Shown here one piece after another: positions 45,795-53,973 of a stretch of DNA of 64,000 nt (position 1 is its first letter; the number at the start of each line of letters is the position of its first letter). The position numbers were made by a program, and so were the translations under genes. The notes under the pieces are model-generated. The model saw nothing but the letters and a program-made list of their open reading frames with translations. It made no database searches and was not told where the DNA came from. The stretch comes from Pseudomonas sp. S06B 330 (GTDB lineage Bacteria > Pseudomonadota > Gammaproteobacteria > Pseudomonadales > Pseudomonadaceae), in NCBI RefSeq assembly GCF_002845275.2, contig NZ_CP088149.1:1918501-1982500 (forward strand). The letters are read 5' to 3'.

Positions 45795-46925
45795 ATGACG
45801 CAGACGTTCGACAGCGTGATTATTGGTGCCGGTATCGCCGGTGCATCCCTCGGTTACCGGCTGGCCGACCAGCAAAGCGTGTTGCTGCTGGAGCGCGAAG
45901 CCCAGCCCGGCTACCACGCCACCGGGCGTTCGGCGGCGATGTTCATGGAGGCCTACGGCACCCCGCAGATACAGGCTTTGACCCGGGCCAGCCGGGCCTT
46001 CTATGAGTCGCCTCCAGTGGGGTTCTGTGAGCATCGGTTACTGGAGCCGCGTGGCTGCCTGTATGTTGCCACCCGTGAACAACAGGCGTTGCTGGCCAGC
46101 AGTTACGCGCAGAACCTGGCCAACGGCACCGAAGTGCGCCTGCTCGATTCCCAGGCGGCGTTAGCGTTGGTACCGAGTCTGCGAGAGGAGGTGTTGGCCG
46201 GCGCGATCCACGAGCCAGGTGCCATGGACCTCGATGTGCATGCCTTGCACCAAGGCTTCTTACGGGGTTTTCGCCAGGCTGGCGGCACCCTGCGCTGCAA
46301 TGCCGAAGTGCTTGAGGCGAGTTTTGCCGACGGCCTTTGGCAGCTTCACCTGGCTGATGGCAGCGTCGTCCAGGCGCGGCAGTTGGTCAACGCCGCCGGC
46401 GCCTGGGCTGATCAGGTTGCGACGCTCTGTAGCGTGCAGCCCGTCGGCCTGCAGCCGTGCCGACGCAGTGCCTTCACCTTCGAGGGGCCACAAGACCAGG
46501 CGTTCGCGCAATGGCCGGCAGTAATCGGGGTAGACGAGAGTTTCTATTTCAAACCCGATGCCGGGCAGTTGCTTGGCTCACCGGCCAATGCCGATCCGGT
46601 TGCGCCTCAGGATGTCGTGCCAGAAGAGCTCGACGTAGCGATCGGGATCTACAACATCGAAGCATTGACCACCCTGACGATACGCCGCCCCAGCCACACC
46701 TGGGCCGGGCTGCGTTCTTTCGTCGCCGATGGCGATCTGGTGATCGGCCGGGATCCGCACAATCCGGCGTTTTTCTGGTTGGCGGCGCAAGGTGGCTATG
46801 GCATCCAGTCGGCGGCGGGGGTCTCGCAGCTCGCCTGTGCGTTGTTGCTGGATCAAGCACTGCCTGCCTCCTTACTCCGCGAGGGTGTCGAGCCGCAACG
46901 CTTGTCACCGGCGCGTTTTCGTTAA
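45795..46925 (+). CDS. FAD-dependent D-amino acid oxidase/dehydrogenase-like protein
   Basis: The 376-residue flavoprotein belongs to the DAO family. The dinucleotide-binding motif is SVIIGAGIAGASLGYRLADQ at the N-terminus. ATGRSAAMFMEAYG resembles the region after the first strand in D-arginine dehydrogenase-like enzymes, and LVNAAGAWADQVA and the C-terminal FFWLAAQGGYGIQSAAG complete the FAD site. It probably oxidises a D-amino acid or secondary amine to an imino acid. The RidA gene follows after 19 bp and would hydrolyse the reactive imine. A membrane transporter gene comes next. Substrate is not determined by the sequence. Confidence 0.87.
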   Translation: MTQTFDSVIIGAGIAGASLGYRLADQQSVLLLEREAQPGYHATGRSAAMFMEAYGTPQIQALTRASRAFYESPPVGFCEHRLLEPRGCLYVATREQQALLASSYAQNLANGTEVRLLDSQAALALVPSLREEVLAGAIHEPGAMDLDVHALHQGFLRGFRQAGGTLRCNAEVLEASFADGLWQLHLADGSVVQARQLVNAAGAWADQVATLCSVQPVGLQPCRRSAFTFEGPQDQAFAQWPAVIGVDESFYFKPDAGQLLGSPANADPVAPQDVVPEELDVAIGIYNIEALTTLTIRRPSHTWAGLRSFVADGDLVIGRDPHNPAFFWLAAQGGYGIQSAAGVSQLACALLLDQALPASLLREGVEPQRLSPARFR

Positions 46926-46944
46926 CCCTGCAAAGGACATTGTC

Positions 46945-47322
46945 ATGAGCTCGACTATTCAACGTATTCCCAGCCACCTGCCGTTTCCGTTCTCCAAAGC
47001 CGTCAAGGTCGGCGGCTTTTTGTTCCTCTCCGGGCAGGTCCCGATGAGCCGCGACGGCGACGTGGTACGCGGTGACATTCAGACCCAGACCCAGGCAACC
47101 CTCGAGCGTATCGGCGAGACCCTGGCCGAATGCGGTGTCGGCTTCGACCAGGTGGTCAAAGCCACGGTGTGGCTGTCGGACATGGCGCATTTCGCCGGCT
47201 TCAATGAGGTCTACAAAACCTTCTTCGCCAACGGTTATCCGGTGCGCTCGACAGTGACCGCCGGGCTTGCGCTGGGCGTGGATGTGGAGATCGAAGTACA
47301 GGCCTGGATCGATCACGGCTAA
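46945..47322 (+). CDS. RidA family imine/enamine deaminase
   Basis: The 125-residue protein is a RidA/YjgF/UK114 family member, typically a trimer that hydrolyses reactive 2-imino or enamine acids. Conserved blocks are FPFSKAVKVGGFLFLSGQVPMS, the ATVWLSDMAHFAGFNEVYKTFF stretch, and GYPVRSTVTAGLALGVDVEIEVQAWI with the arginine that binds the carboxylate. It lacks the usual C-terminal cysteine motif (xCEI) of archetypal RidA, having IEVQA instead, so it belongs to a variant subgroup. Sitting directly after an FAD amino acid oxidase, it likely accelerates release of ammonia from that enzyme's imine product. Confidence 0.92.
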   Translation: MSSTIQRIPSHLPFPFSKAVKVGGFLFLSGQVPMSRDGDVVRGDIQTQTQATLERIGETLAECGVGFDQVVKATVWLSDMAHFAGFNEVYKTFFANGYPVRSTVTAGLALGVDVEIEVQAWIDHG

Positions 47323-47393
47323 GGTCCCCCTACGCGGTACTGGGTAACAACAACAAGGTCCTGCAACGGGCCATAGAAGCCAGAGGGTTTGAG

Positions 47394-48458
47394 ATGAAAG
47401 AACAGCTGAAAATTGCAGGCGCCTTTATCGGCGTTATCGTCGGCGCAGGTTTCGCCTCGGGGCGGGAGTTGATGCTGTTCTTCGTCAACTTTGGCCTCTG
47501 GGGGTTGCTCGGCACGCTGGTCAGTGCCGCGCTGTTCACCTTTCTCGGTATGGCCCTGGCGGGGCTGGGCAGCCGCCTGCACGCCACGTCGCACAAGGAT
47601 GTGGTCTACGCCATTTGTGGGCGCTATCTGGGCTTGTTTGTTGACCTGTTGATCACCTTCTTCATGTTCGGCGTGACGGTGGTGATGCTGGCCGGTGGCG
47701 GTGCGTTGCTCGAGCAGCAGTTCGGGATTCCGGCGCTGACCGGTAGCGTGCTGGTGACTCTGCTGGTAGTGGCGGTGGTGTGCCTGGATGTCAACAAGGT
47801 GATTGTGCTGATCGGTGCGGTCACGCCGTTCCTGATCCTGGCGGCGATTGCCATTGCGTTGTACGCAGTGTTCACCCGCGACTTGAGTTTCGCCGCCCTT
47901 GACCAAGTCGCCAGTCAGCAGGAGGCCGGCGCCCGTCACTGGTTGCTGGGGGCCTTTCTGTATGTCTCGTACAACGTTGTTGCCGGGGCGCCGATGCTGG
48001 CGATTCTCGGAGGGGCGGCGCGCGGGGAGAAAACTGCGATCTGGGGCGGCATTCTCGGCGGGGCGGGGCTGGGTGGCTTGATGTTGATCATGAGTGCCGG
48101 CCTGCTCTCACGTCTGGATACGGTGGCCGACTTGCCGATGCCGATGCTGTCGATTGCCAGTGAAGTGTCGCCCGTGTTGGGCGTGATCATGTGCGTGATT
48201 ATCTTCGGCATGATCGTCAATACGGCGGTGGGCATGCTCTATTCGTTCGTAGCGCGGTTGTTGCCGGCAGGTACCCGCAACTTTCGCCTGGGCTCGGTGG
48301 CAGCGGGGGTGGCGGCGTTTGTCTGTAGCTTGATCGGTTTTATCAGTCTGGTCGGCCAAGTCTATCCGTTCTTCGGCTACCTGGGCTTTGTGGTCATGCT
48401 GGCGGTGCTGATCGGCTGGCTGCGTATGGGCAGGATCAAGCGCGCGGTGGTGGCGTAA
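47394..48458 (+). CDS. YkvI family membrane protein, putative transporter
   Basis: The 354-residue protein has about ten membrane helices. The first helix (LKIAGAFIGVIVGAGFASGREL) includes the glycine-rich unwound segment typical of LeuT/APC-fold carriers. The following strings (LWGLLGTLVSAALFTFLGMALAGLG; VDLLITFFMFGVTVVMLAGGGALL; FLILAAIAIALYAVF) match the YkvI family, which is uncharacterised. Position behind the FAD oxidase and ridA, 71 bp after ridA, suggests uptake of the amino acid or amine used by them. No strong ribosome site precedes ATG 47394, but MKEQLKIAGAF is a natural start. Confidence 0.83.
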   Translation: MKEQLKIAGAFIGVIVGAGFASGRELMLFFVNFGLWGLLGTLVSAALFTFLGMALAGLGSRLHATSHKDVVYAICGRYLGLFVDLLITFFMFGVTVVMLAGGGALLEQQFGIPALTGSVLVTLLVVAVVCLDVNKVIVLIGAVTPFLILAAIAIALYAVFTRDLSFAALDQVASQQEAGARHWLLGAFLYVSYNVVAGAPMLAILGGAARGEKTAIWGGILGGAGLGGLMLIMSAGLLSRLDTVADLPMPMLSIASEVSPVLGVIMCVIIFGMIVNTAVGMLYSFVARLLPAGTRNFRLGSVAAGVAAFVCSLIGFISLVGQVYPFFGYLGFVVMLAVLIGWLRMGRIKRAVVA

Positions 48459-48466
48459 CGTCGGCG

Positions 48467-48497
48467 CTTGGCGAGGGCACTGTCTGCCCTCGCCAAG
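48467..48497. terminator. Hairpin between convergent YkvI and chemoreceptor genes
   Basis: A perfect 13-bp stem (CTTGGCGAGGGCA / TGCCCTCGCCAAG) with loop CTGTC lies in the 47-bp gap. It can terminate transcription from both sides, although T-runs are weak. Confidence 0.75.
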
Positions 48498-48505
48498 GCT
48501 TACGG

Positions 48506-50392
48506 TCAGATCTTGAAGCTGTCGACCAGTTGCTTGAGGCGACCGGCCTGTTGGGCCAAGGCATCGCAATGACGCAGGGTGTCATTGAGGTTGGCCACGC
48601 CTTGCTGGTTGAGGACGTTGATCTGAGTGATGTCCAGGTTGAGGCTCTCGACTACGGCGGTCTGCTCTTCGGTTGCCGCTGCTACCGACTGGTTCATGCC
48701 GTCGATCTCGCCGATGCGCTGGGTAACGCTGCTCAGGCGCTCACCAGCCTGATTGGCAACCATCACGCTTTCTTCGCTCGACACCTGGCTGGCGTTCATG
48801 TTGTGCACCGCCTCGCGTGAGCCGACCTGCAGGGTGGTGATCATTTTGTGGATCTCTTCAGCCGACTCCTGGGTACGGTGCGCCAGGTTGCGCACTTCGT
48901 CGGCAACCACCGCAAAACCACGACCGGCTTCACCGGCACGGGCGGCTTCAATGGCGGCGTTCAGCGCCAGCAGGTTGGTCTGCTGGGAGATGCCCTTGAT
49001 CACGTCGAGGATCTGCCCGATGTCATCGGTGCTGGCGTTGAGGGTTTCGATCTGTTCGCAGGATTCGCTGATTTTCTGCGACAGCGAGGTCATCGCCGAG
49101 ATGGTTTCTTCTACCACCTGACGGCCGTCATGGGCCTGTTCGCTGGCGCCGCTGGCGTGCTGCGAGGCATCGGCGGCATTGCGGGCGATTTCCTGGGTGG
49201 CTGCCCCCAACTCGTTGATCGCAGCAGCCACGCTGTTGGTACGCATGCTTTGTTCTTCGGAACCGATGATCGAGGCGTTGGACGCGCTCATCACCCGCTC
49301 AGACAGGTCATGTACCTGACGGGTGGCCGAAGACACCTCAGCAATCGAGGCATGAATACGCTCAACGAACTGGTTGAAGGCACCGGCCAATTCACCAAAC
49401 TCATCCTTGTTTTCCACGACCAGACGGCGGGTCAGGTCGCCTTCGCCCTGGGCGATGTCCTGCATGGCGCGGCCCATGGTGGTCAGCGGACGCATCAGCA
49501 CCGGAATCAGCAAGCCGAGCAGGCCGGCAATGGCGGCGACGGCGATGAGCATGGCGATGATCGCCGAGGTGCGGAACTGGCTAAGGCCGGCGTAGGCCTT
49601 GTCTTTGTCGATAGACAGACCGATGTACCAGTCAGCCGAGGGCAAGCCGCTGACCGGCGCGAACGAGATGATCCGCTCCTGACCCGCCAAGGTCACGTCA
49701 TGAGTCCCCGGGGCCACCTGCAGGCTGCTGCCTGGGTAGATGTCTTTGAGGTTCTTCATCACCTGATCTTTGTTCGGGCTGACGATCACCTGGCCATTGC
49801 GATCAACCAGGAAGGCATGGCCGATGCCGCCGAAGTCCACGGCATTGATGATGTCGACCAGGGTGCCCAGGCTGAGGTCGCCACCGACGACGCCGAGCAG
49901 TTCACCGTTGGCCTTGCTCTTGACCGGCATGGCAATGGTCACCACCAGGCCACCGACGGCGGCCATATACGGCGGCGTCAGCATGGTCTGGTTGGCGGCG
50001 ACAGCGGCGCTGTACCACGGGCGCTGACGAGGGTCGTAGCCGTCCGGCATTTTCGCGTCCGGACGCTGAGTGAACACCCCGTTGGCCTGACCGACGTAAG
50101 TGAACTGGAAGTTGTTGGTGAACGAAGGCTGATCGACCAGGCCAGGGAAGTCGGCATTGGCGCCTTGGTGGGCGACGTTCTGCGCGAGGTTCTCCAGTAC
50201 CAGGATGCGACCGCTCATCCAGTTCTGCACGCTGCTGGCCGTTTGCGCACCGGCTTGCTTGACCGACGATTCGATGTTCTGGCGGATGGTGTTGCGTTGC
50301 AGGTAATCGTTGTAGAGGGTGAACAAAGCAAATGCCAGAACCACGACGCCGCAGGCGCACAGCAGGATCTTGTGGCGAAATTTCAGGTTCAT
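48506..50392 (-). CDS. dCache-type methyl-accepting chemotaxis protein, predicted amino acid receptor
   Basis: The 628-residue receptor starts [31 protein letters not shown] (first membrane helix). A periplasmic dCache_1 domain spans about residues 35–280, a second helix is [24 protein letters not shown], then HAMP and the signalling hairpin [37 protein letters not shown]. The sensor domain contains YDPRQRPWY, then a tyrosine in TPPYMAAV and an aspartate in GVVGGDLSL. This fits the published YxxxxRxWY...Y...D amino-acid-binding pattern, so amino acids or related amines are predicted attractants. ATG 50392 lies 76 bp from a sigma-28-type promoter. Confidence 0.92.
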   Translation of the reverse strand: MNLKFRHKILLCACGVVVLAFALFTLYNDYLQRNTIRQNIESSVKQAGAQTASSVQNWMSGRILVLENLAQNVAHQGANADFPGLVDQPSFTNNFQFTYVGQANGVFTQRPDAKMPDGYDPRQRPWYSAAVAANQTMLTPPYMAAVGGLVVTIAMPVKSKANGELLGVVGGDLSLGTLVDIINAVDFGGIGHAFLVDRNGQVIVSPNKDQVMKNLKDIYPGSSLQVAPGTHDVTLAGQERIISFAPVSGLPSADWYIGLSIDKDKAYAGLSQFRTSAIIAMLIAVAAIAGLLGLLIPVLMRPLTTMGRAMQDIAQGEGDLTRRLVVENKDEFGELAGAFNQFVERIHASIAEVSSATRQVHDLSERVMSASNASIIGSEEQSMRTNSVAAAINELGAATQEIARNAADASQHASGASEQAHDGRQVVEETISAMTSLSQKISESCEQIETLNASTDDIGQILDVIKGISQQTNLLALNAAIEAARAGEAGRGFAVVADEVRNLAHRTQESAEEIHKMITTLQVGSREAVHNMNASQVSSEESVMVANQAGERLSSVTQRIGEIDGMNQSVAAATEEQTAVVESLNLDITQINVLNQQGVANLNDTLRHCDALAQQAGRLKQLVDSFKI

Positions 50393-50467
50393 GTTCCGAG
50401 ACCTTTGTGCCAGTAAGGAGGAGTGCCGAGCGGTGCTTTTGGCCAATGCTCGTACCTATCCAGACGG

Positions 50468-50494
50468 CTATCGGCCGCGGCCGCGAAATATTGA
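50468..50494 (-). promoter_or_regulatory. Sigma-28 (FliA) promoter of the dCache receptor gene
   Basis: On the minus strand TCAA is followed after 15 bp by GCCGATAG, close to the FliA consensus (TAAA-N15-GCCGATAA; TCAA is common in Pseudomonas). It is 76 bp upstream of the receptor ATG. This places the gene in the flagellar/chemotaxis regulon. Confidence 0.78.
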
Positions 50495-50525
50495 TAGGCA
50501 AAATGCCGCAGGGGCTGTCAGGTTC

Positions 50526-51401
50526 CTAAAGCAACCCCACCAACTCCTGCGCCGCCTTGTGCAGCGGCTGGCTGTGGCGCCAGAAGGCATGTACCGGCAG
50601 TTGTAGCTCATTGTGGGTGTTCTTGAAGTCGAGGCGCAGCAGGCGACCGGCGGCCAACAGCGGCGCCACTCGCGATAAGGGGAAATCACCCCAGCCCAAG
50701 CCGGCCTCAACCATGTCCACGGCCATGCTCAGGCTGTCGGTGCGCCAATGCGCCTTGCCAATCAAGGCACGGGTATCGGTGATCGGCAGGTCGCGACTGG
50801 CCACCAGGATCTGGCGGACATTGGCCAGGTCTTCAAGGTAAGCAATCTGCCTGGGTTGGCGCTGCAGGGCAGGGTGTTGCGGGGAAATCGTCGCTACCAG
50901 CGATTCCATGCCGATGTTCTGGAAGCGTTGTTGCGGGTCGACCGCCAACCCGGCGAACGCCAGGCACAGGCTGACGCGGCCGCTGTGCAGCAATTGCAGG
51001 GCTTCTTCCTGGGGGGCGCTGAGCACTTCGACCTCCAGCAGCGGATAGCGCTCGCTGATGGTCTTGATTGCCGCCAGCAGCGGGCGGTGGTCGATGTCCG
51101 GCACCACGCTGATGGCCAGAGTGCTTTCCAGCCCTTGCGACAATTCCAGTGCATGCACCTGCAATTGCGCCAATTGTGCAGCGATCATTCGCGCATGGGG
51201 CGCCAGCGCCTGGGCCAGGGCGGTGGGCCGGGTTTCCCGGTGCGTACGCTCGAACAGCGCGTAGCCAAGCTCCGCCTCAAGGTTGCCGACCGCCATGCTC
51301 ACTGCCGAAGGTACCCGGCCCAAGGCGCGGGCGGCGGCCGAGAATGAACCGCAGTCGAGCACGGCGAGAAACAGTTCGATGTTGTCGCTGGAAAAATTCA
51401 A
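50526..51401 (-). CDS. LysR-family transcriptional regulator
   Basis: The 291-residue regulator has the winged helix NIELFLAVLDCGSFSAAARALGRVPSAVSMAVGNLEAELGYALFERT and an effector domain (LAISVVPDIDHRPLLAAIKTISERYPLLEVEVLSA). It starts at TTG 51401, with AGGAG 9 nt upstream; no ATG occurs near the conserved N-terminus. It is divergent from a PACE efflux gene, with 126 bp between. LysR regulators divergent from PACE (AceI-like) pumps are known elsewhere as activators responding to the pump substrate, so the same is expected here. Confidence 0.9.
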   Translation of the reverse strand: MNFSSDNIELFLAVLDCGSFSAAARALGRVPSAVSMAVGNLEAELGYALFERTHRETRPTALAQALAPHARMIAAQLAQLQVHALELSQGLESTLAISVVPDIDHRPLLAAIKTISERYPLLEVEVLSAPQEEALQLLHSGRVSLCLAFAGLAVDPQQRFQNIGMESLVATISPQHPALQRQPRQIAYLEDLANVRQILVASRDLPITDTRALIGKAHWRTDSLSMAVDMVEAGLGWGDFPLSRVAPLLAAGRLLRLDFKNTHNELQLPVHAFWRHSQPLHKAAQELVGLL

Positions 51402-51527
51402 ATGGGCAATCTCCTGTCAGTAAATCTGATAGCAGCTGACTTTTTCTGTCAAGAAAATTGACGCATTCTTGCCTGCCTCAGCGGCCCGAACGGGCGGCGA
51501 TTTGGCGAATGAATTCGAGGTAGTACG
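51402..51527. promoter_or_regulatory. LysR/PACE divergent promoter region
   Basis: This 126-bp gap holds an inverted repeat TGTCAAGAAAATTGACG (51447–51463, five of six arm bases paired) and further CTGTCAG/CTGAC half-sites at 51414–51440. These are candidate LysR binding sites. Confidence 0.5.
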
Positions 51528-51974
51528 GTGCAAGGTGTCAAACGCAAACTGGTCTACGTGACCGCTTATGAACTGATCGGCCTGTGCATGTCGACCCTGG
51601 GCCTGGCCTATTTGTCGGACACGGCGCCGAGCAATACCGGGCCGTTGGCGGTGATGATCACCACCATCGCCATGGCCTGGAACTTCATCTACAACACCCT
51701 GTTCGAGTACTGGGAAAGCCGCCAGACCAAGCGTGGGCGCAGCATTGCCCGGCGGGTGGCCCATGCCATTGGTTTTCAACTGACCCTGGTGGTCTTCCTG
51801 ATTCCGCTGATTGCCTGGTGGCTGGACATGAGCCTGGTCGAAGCCTTCCTGGTGGACCTGGCTTTCATCATTCTGATTCCTTGCTACACCTTCATCTACA
51901 ACGGGTTGTTCGATCGGATTTTCGGTTTGCCGACATCGGCTCAGGCTGTAGACGACAGCCGTGTTGCAGCCTGA
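51528..51974 (+). CDS. PACE family (AceI-like) multidrug/biogenic amine efflux protein
   Basis: The 148-residue protein has the duplicated bacterial transmembrane pair domain of the PACE family. Its four helices are RKLVYVTAYELIGLCMSTLGLAYL, VMITTIAMAWNFIYNTLFEYWE, HAIGFQLTLVVFLIPLIAWWL and FLVDLAFIILIPCYTFIYNGLFD. The conserved glutamate of helix 1 (YELIG, needed for transport in AceI) and the W-N-F-I-Y-N and F-D-R motifs are present. PACE pumps export chlorhexidine, acriflavine or natural polyamines in exchange for protons. The start is GTG 51528 with GAGG upstream. It is divergent from a LysR regulator. Confidence 0.92.
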   Translation: MQGVKRKLVYVTAYELIGLCMSTLGLAYLSDTAPSNTGPLAVMITTIAMAWNFIYNTLFEYWESRQTKRGRSIARRVAHAIGFQLTLVVFLIPLIAWWLDMSLVEAFLVDLAFIILIPCYTFIYNGLFDRIFGLPTSAQAVDDSRVAA

Positions 51975-51982
51975 AACGGTTT

Positions 51983-53026
51983 TTACTGCGTCGGCAGGAC
52001 GATACGCAGGGAGCCGCTTTGCGGTTGCTCCTGCACCTGTCGTGACCCGATCAGGCCTTCCTCGATTTCGCCGGACAGGTAATACACCCCGGCCATGGCG
52101 CCGGTCTTGCGGTTCTCCATCAGCTCACGCCATTCCTCGTTGAGTGCCACATTGAGGATTACCCGCAACTGCTCGATCATCGCCGGTTGTTGCTGATTGT
52201 GGGTCACGACACCGTAGCCGGTGGCGACCACTGAAATCAGGGTGCCGGCGACACGGCCCACGGCGGTGGCCACCGCACTGGCAATGCCCCGTGGCGCCAG
52301 CGTCGCACCGAGCTTCTCACTGGCGTCCTGCGCCACTGATGACAGGCCGATGTCGGAACGTTGAGTGCCCGCACGCACTGAGCTGTGCATGCGCCCAATC
52401 AACGCGGCATAGGCCGGCTGCTCGGCCAATGGCTTGCTGTAGAGCAATTGGTAGAGCGAGGCATCGCGTGCCGCCGGCGGCCCTAGATTGATCGCCTTGA
52501 TACGGGTCAGGCGTAGGTTGAATTGTTCCGGCGGCGCCCGGTAGCGCTGGGTAATCTGTTGCAGTTGCTGGCCGAGCAACTGGATATACAGCTCCATGGC
52601 GCGGTCGCGAATGCTTTCCGGGTCAATCTCCTTGGCGACCTGATCGAGTACCTGGCGGTGATACTGCTCCTGCAGGTAAAGCGCCAGACGCTTCTGCGGC
52701 GGCTCCTTGCCTTCGCCGCTGTTCATCTTGTACCAAGCCACCTTCATGGTCAGCCATTGCTGGGTCCAATAACCGGTGAACCAGGGGATAAAGTCGCTTT
52801 CGGTGTACTGCTGCACGCGGTCTTTCCATACGCGCATGGAACGCCGGGCGTAGTCATTGACTGAGCTGGTACAGGCCAGCGAGGCGTCGATGATCTCCCG
52901 ATCAATCTGCTCCCAGGTGGCAGGGTTCAGTGGCACCGGGGGCGGTTCGGCGGGCTTCTGACGTGAGGCGCAACCACCCAGTACAAGCAGCACGAGCAGG
53001 AGAATCAGAGGGGAACGGCGGCTCAC
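51983..53026 (-). CDS. Orphan lipoprotein of unknown function
   Basis: The 347-residue protein has a lipoprotein signal (MSRRSPLILLLVLLVLGGC, lipobox LGGC with Cys19) followed by a proline-rich linker (KPAEPPPVPLNP). No domain was recognised. The body is mainly helical; a segment at about residues 240–270 is glycine/alanine-rich and hydrophobic (GIASAVATAVGRVAGTLISVVATGYGVV) and may insert in or associate with a membrane. The start is GTG 53026 with a GGGGG stretch upstream. It converges with the PACE gene at 8 bp distance. Lysine-free residues after Cys19 (ASRQ) predict outer-membrane sorting. Confidence 0.72.
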   Translation of the reverse strand: MSRRSPLILLLVLLVLGGCASRQKPAEPPPVPLNPATWEQIDREIIDASLACTSSVNDYARRSMRVWKDRVQQYTESDFIPWFTGYWTQQWLTMKVAWYKMNSGEGKEPPQKRLALYLQEQYHRQVLDQVAKEIDPESIRDRAMELYIQLLGQQLQQITQRYRAPPEQFNLRLTRIKAINLGPPAARDASLYQLLYSKPLAEQPAYAALIGRMHSSVRAGTQRSDIGLSSVAQDASEKLGATLAPRGIASAVATAVGRVAGTLISVVATGYGVVTHNQQQPAMIEQLRVILNVALNEEWRELMENRKTGAMAGVYYLSGEIEEGLIGSRQVQEQPQSGSLRIVLPTQ

Positions 53027-53162
53027 AAGCGCTACCCCCTTGTGGCGGGATGCTGGGTGGGTTTAAGACCTCGGTGGGTTAAGTATAGGTGGGAGAGGGC
53101 GCGGAGACAGTGACACTAATTCGAGTCGTCACGGCGCCGCTCCAGCGGCCTTGCGCGAACCT

Positions 53163-53200
53163 TGTGGGAGCGGGCCTTGCCCGTGATCGAGCGCGCAGCG
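53163..53200. repeat. Extragenic palindrome of the GTGGGAGC type
   Basis: GTGGGAGCGGGCCTTGCCCG with the internal CGGGC-CTT-GCCCG hairpin, followed by TGATCGAGCGCGCAGCGGTC, resembles the second REP family seen at 24.9 kb. It sits in the 244-bp gap between the GntR gene end and the lipoprotein start; nothing else was seen there. Confidence 0.6.
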
Positions 53201-53270
53201 GTCGCCATCCCGGCGCCACCGGTTGTGCTGGCTTCACAGGCCTCAATCGCGGGGCAACGCCGCGCCTGCC

Positions 53271-53957
53271 TCAGCCCTCCAGATTCAGCTTGGCCTCGAT
53301 ATGGTCCAGGTGCTCGTGCATTAGCGCCAGCGCGCGCGCGCCGTCACCTTGCTCCAGCGCATCGATGATCGCTGCGTGTTCTTGCCAGGCGCAATGGCTG
53401 CACGGACGGGCCTCATACTGGGCAATGATCAATGAGGTTTGCGGCACCAGGCCATTGAGAAAACGCGTCAGCGGGGCGTTGTTGGCGATTTCCGCCAGTT
53501 TCAGGTGAAATTCGCCGCCCAGACGAATGGCCGTACAGCGTTGACCCTGCTCGTGGTGCTGGCGTTCGCGGGCGACCAGTTCGCGCAACTGACGAATCTT
53601 CGCCGGGCGCGAACGGTGCGCCGCCAAGGTAATCAGGGTGGTTTCGGCCAGTCGCCGGGCGCTGAGGATCTGCCGCGCCTGTTGTGGGTCGGGGGCGGCC
53701 AGGCGCGCGGTGTGACTCGGGCGCTGAACGATCACTTGCTGGTCGCACAGGCGGCCAAGGACCCGACGAATCACCGTGCGGCTGACGCCAAACGCCTCGC
53801 CCAGCGCCTGCTCAGGCAGGGCGCTGCCCGGCGCCAGACGCTGTTCGAGAATGGCATCGAACAGGCGCGGGTAGATCTGCTCGGCCGACAGGCGTACTTC
53901 GCCATGGGCCAGTAACAAGGGCAAGGGGGTCACAGGGGCTTGGGCGCTGGCGTTCAT
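53271..53957 (-). CDS. GntR-family (FCD domain) regulator, distal copy
   Basis: The 228-residue regulator has a winged helix (IYPRLFDAILEQRLAPGSALPEQALGEAFGVSRTVIRRVLGRLCDQQVI) and an FCD ligand domain. FCD metal-site residues appear as the E/D-x-x-FH-x-x-L-x-E type stretch GGEFHLKLAEIA and EHAAIIDALEQGDGARALALMHEHLDHIE. ATG 53957 follows a ribosome site AGGAG; TTG one codon upstream is an alternative. It lies 16 bp downstream of another FCD-GntR gene and the DctA-like transporter in the same direction, so it is probably the last gene of that operon. The ligand is likely a carboxylate. Confidence 0.87.
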   Translation of the reverse strand: MNASAQAPVTPLPLLLAHGEVRLSAEQIYPRLFDAILEQRLAPGSALPEQALGEAFGVSRTVIRRVLGRLCDQQVIVQRPSHTARLAAPDPQQARQILSARRLAETTLITLAAHRSRPAKIRQLRELVARERQHHEQGQRCTAIRLGGEFHLKLAEIANNAPLTRFLNGLVPQTSLIIAQYEARPCSHCAWQEHAAIIDALEQGDGARALALMHEHLDHIEAKLNLEG

Positions 53958-53973
53958 CAATGCTCTCCTGGGG

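Noticed and set aside
48848..50416. A 522-codon open frame antisense to the dCache receptor
   Set aside because: The receptor on the minus strand has full domain structure and a sigma-28 promoter, and the plus frame lacks any.
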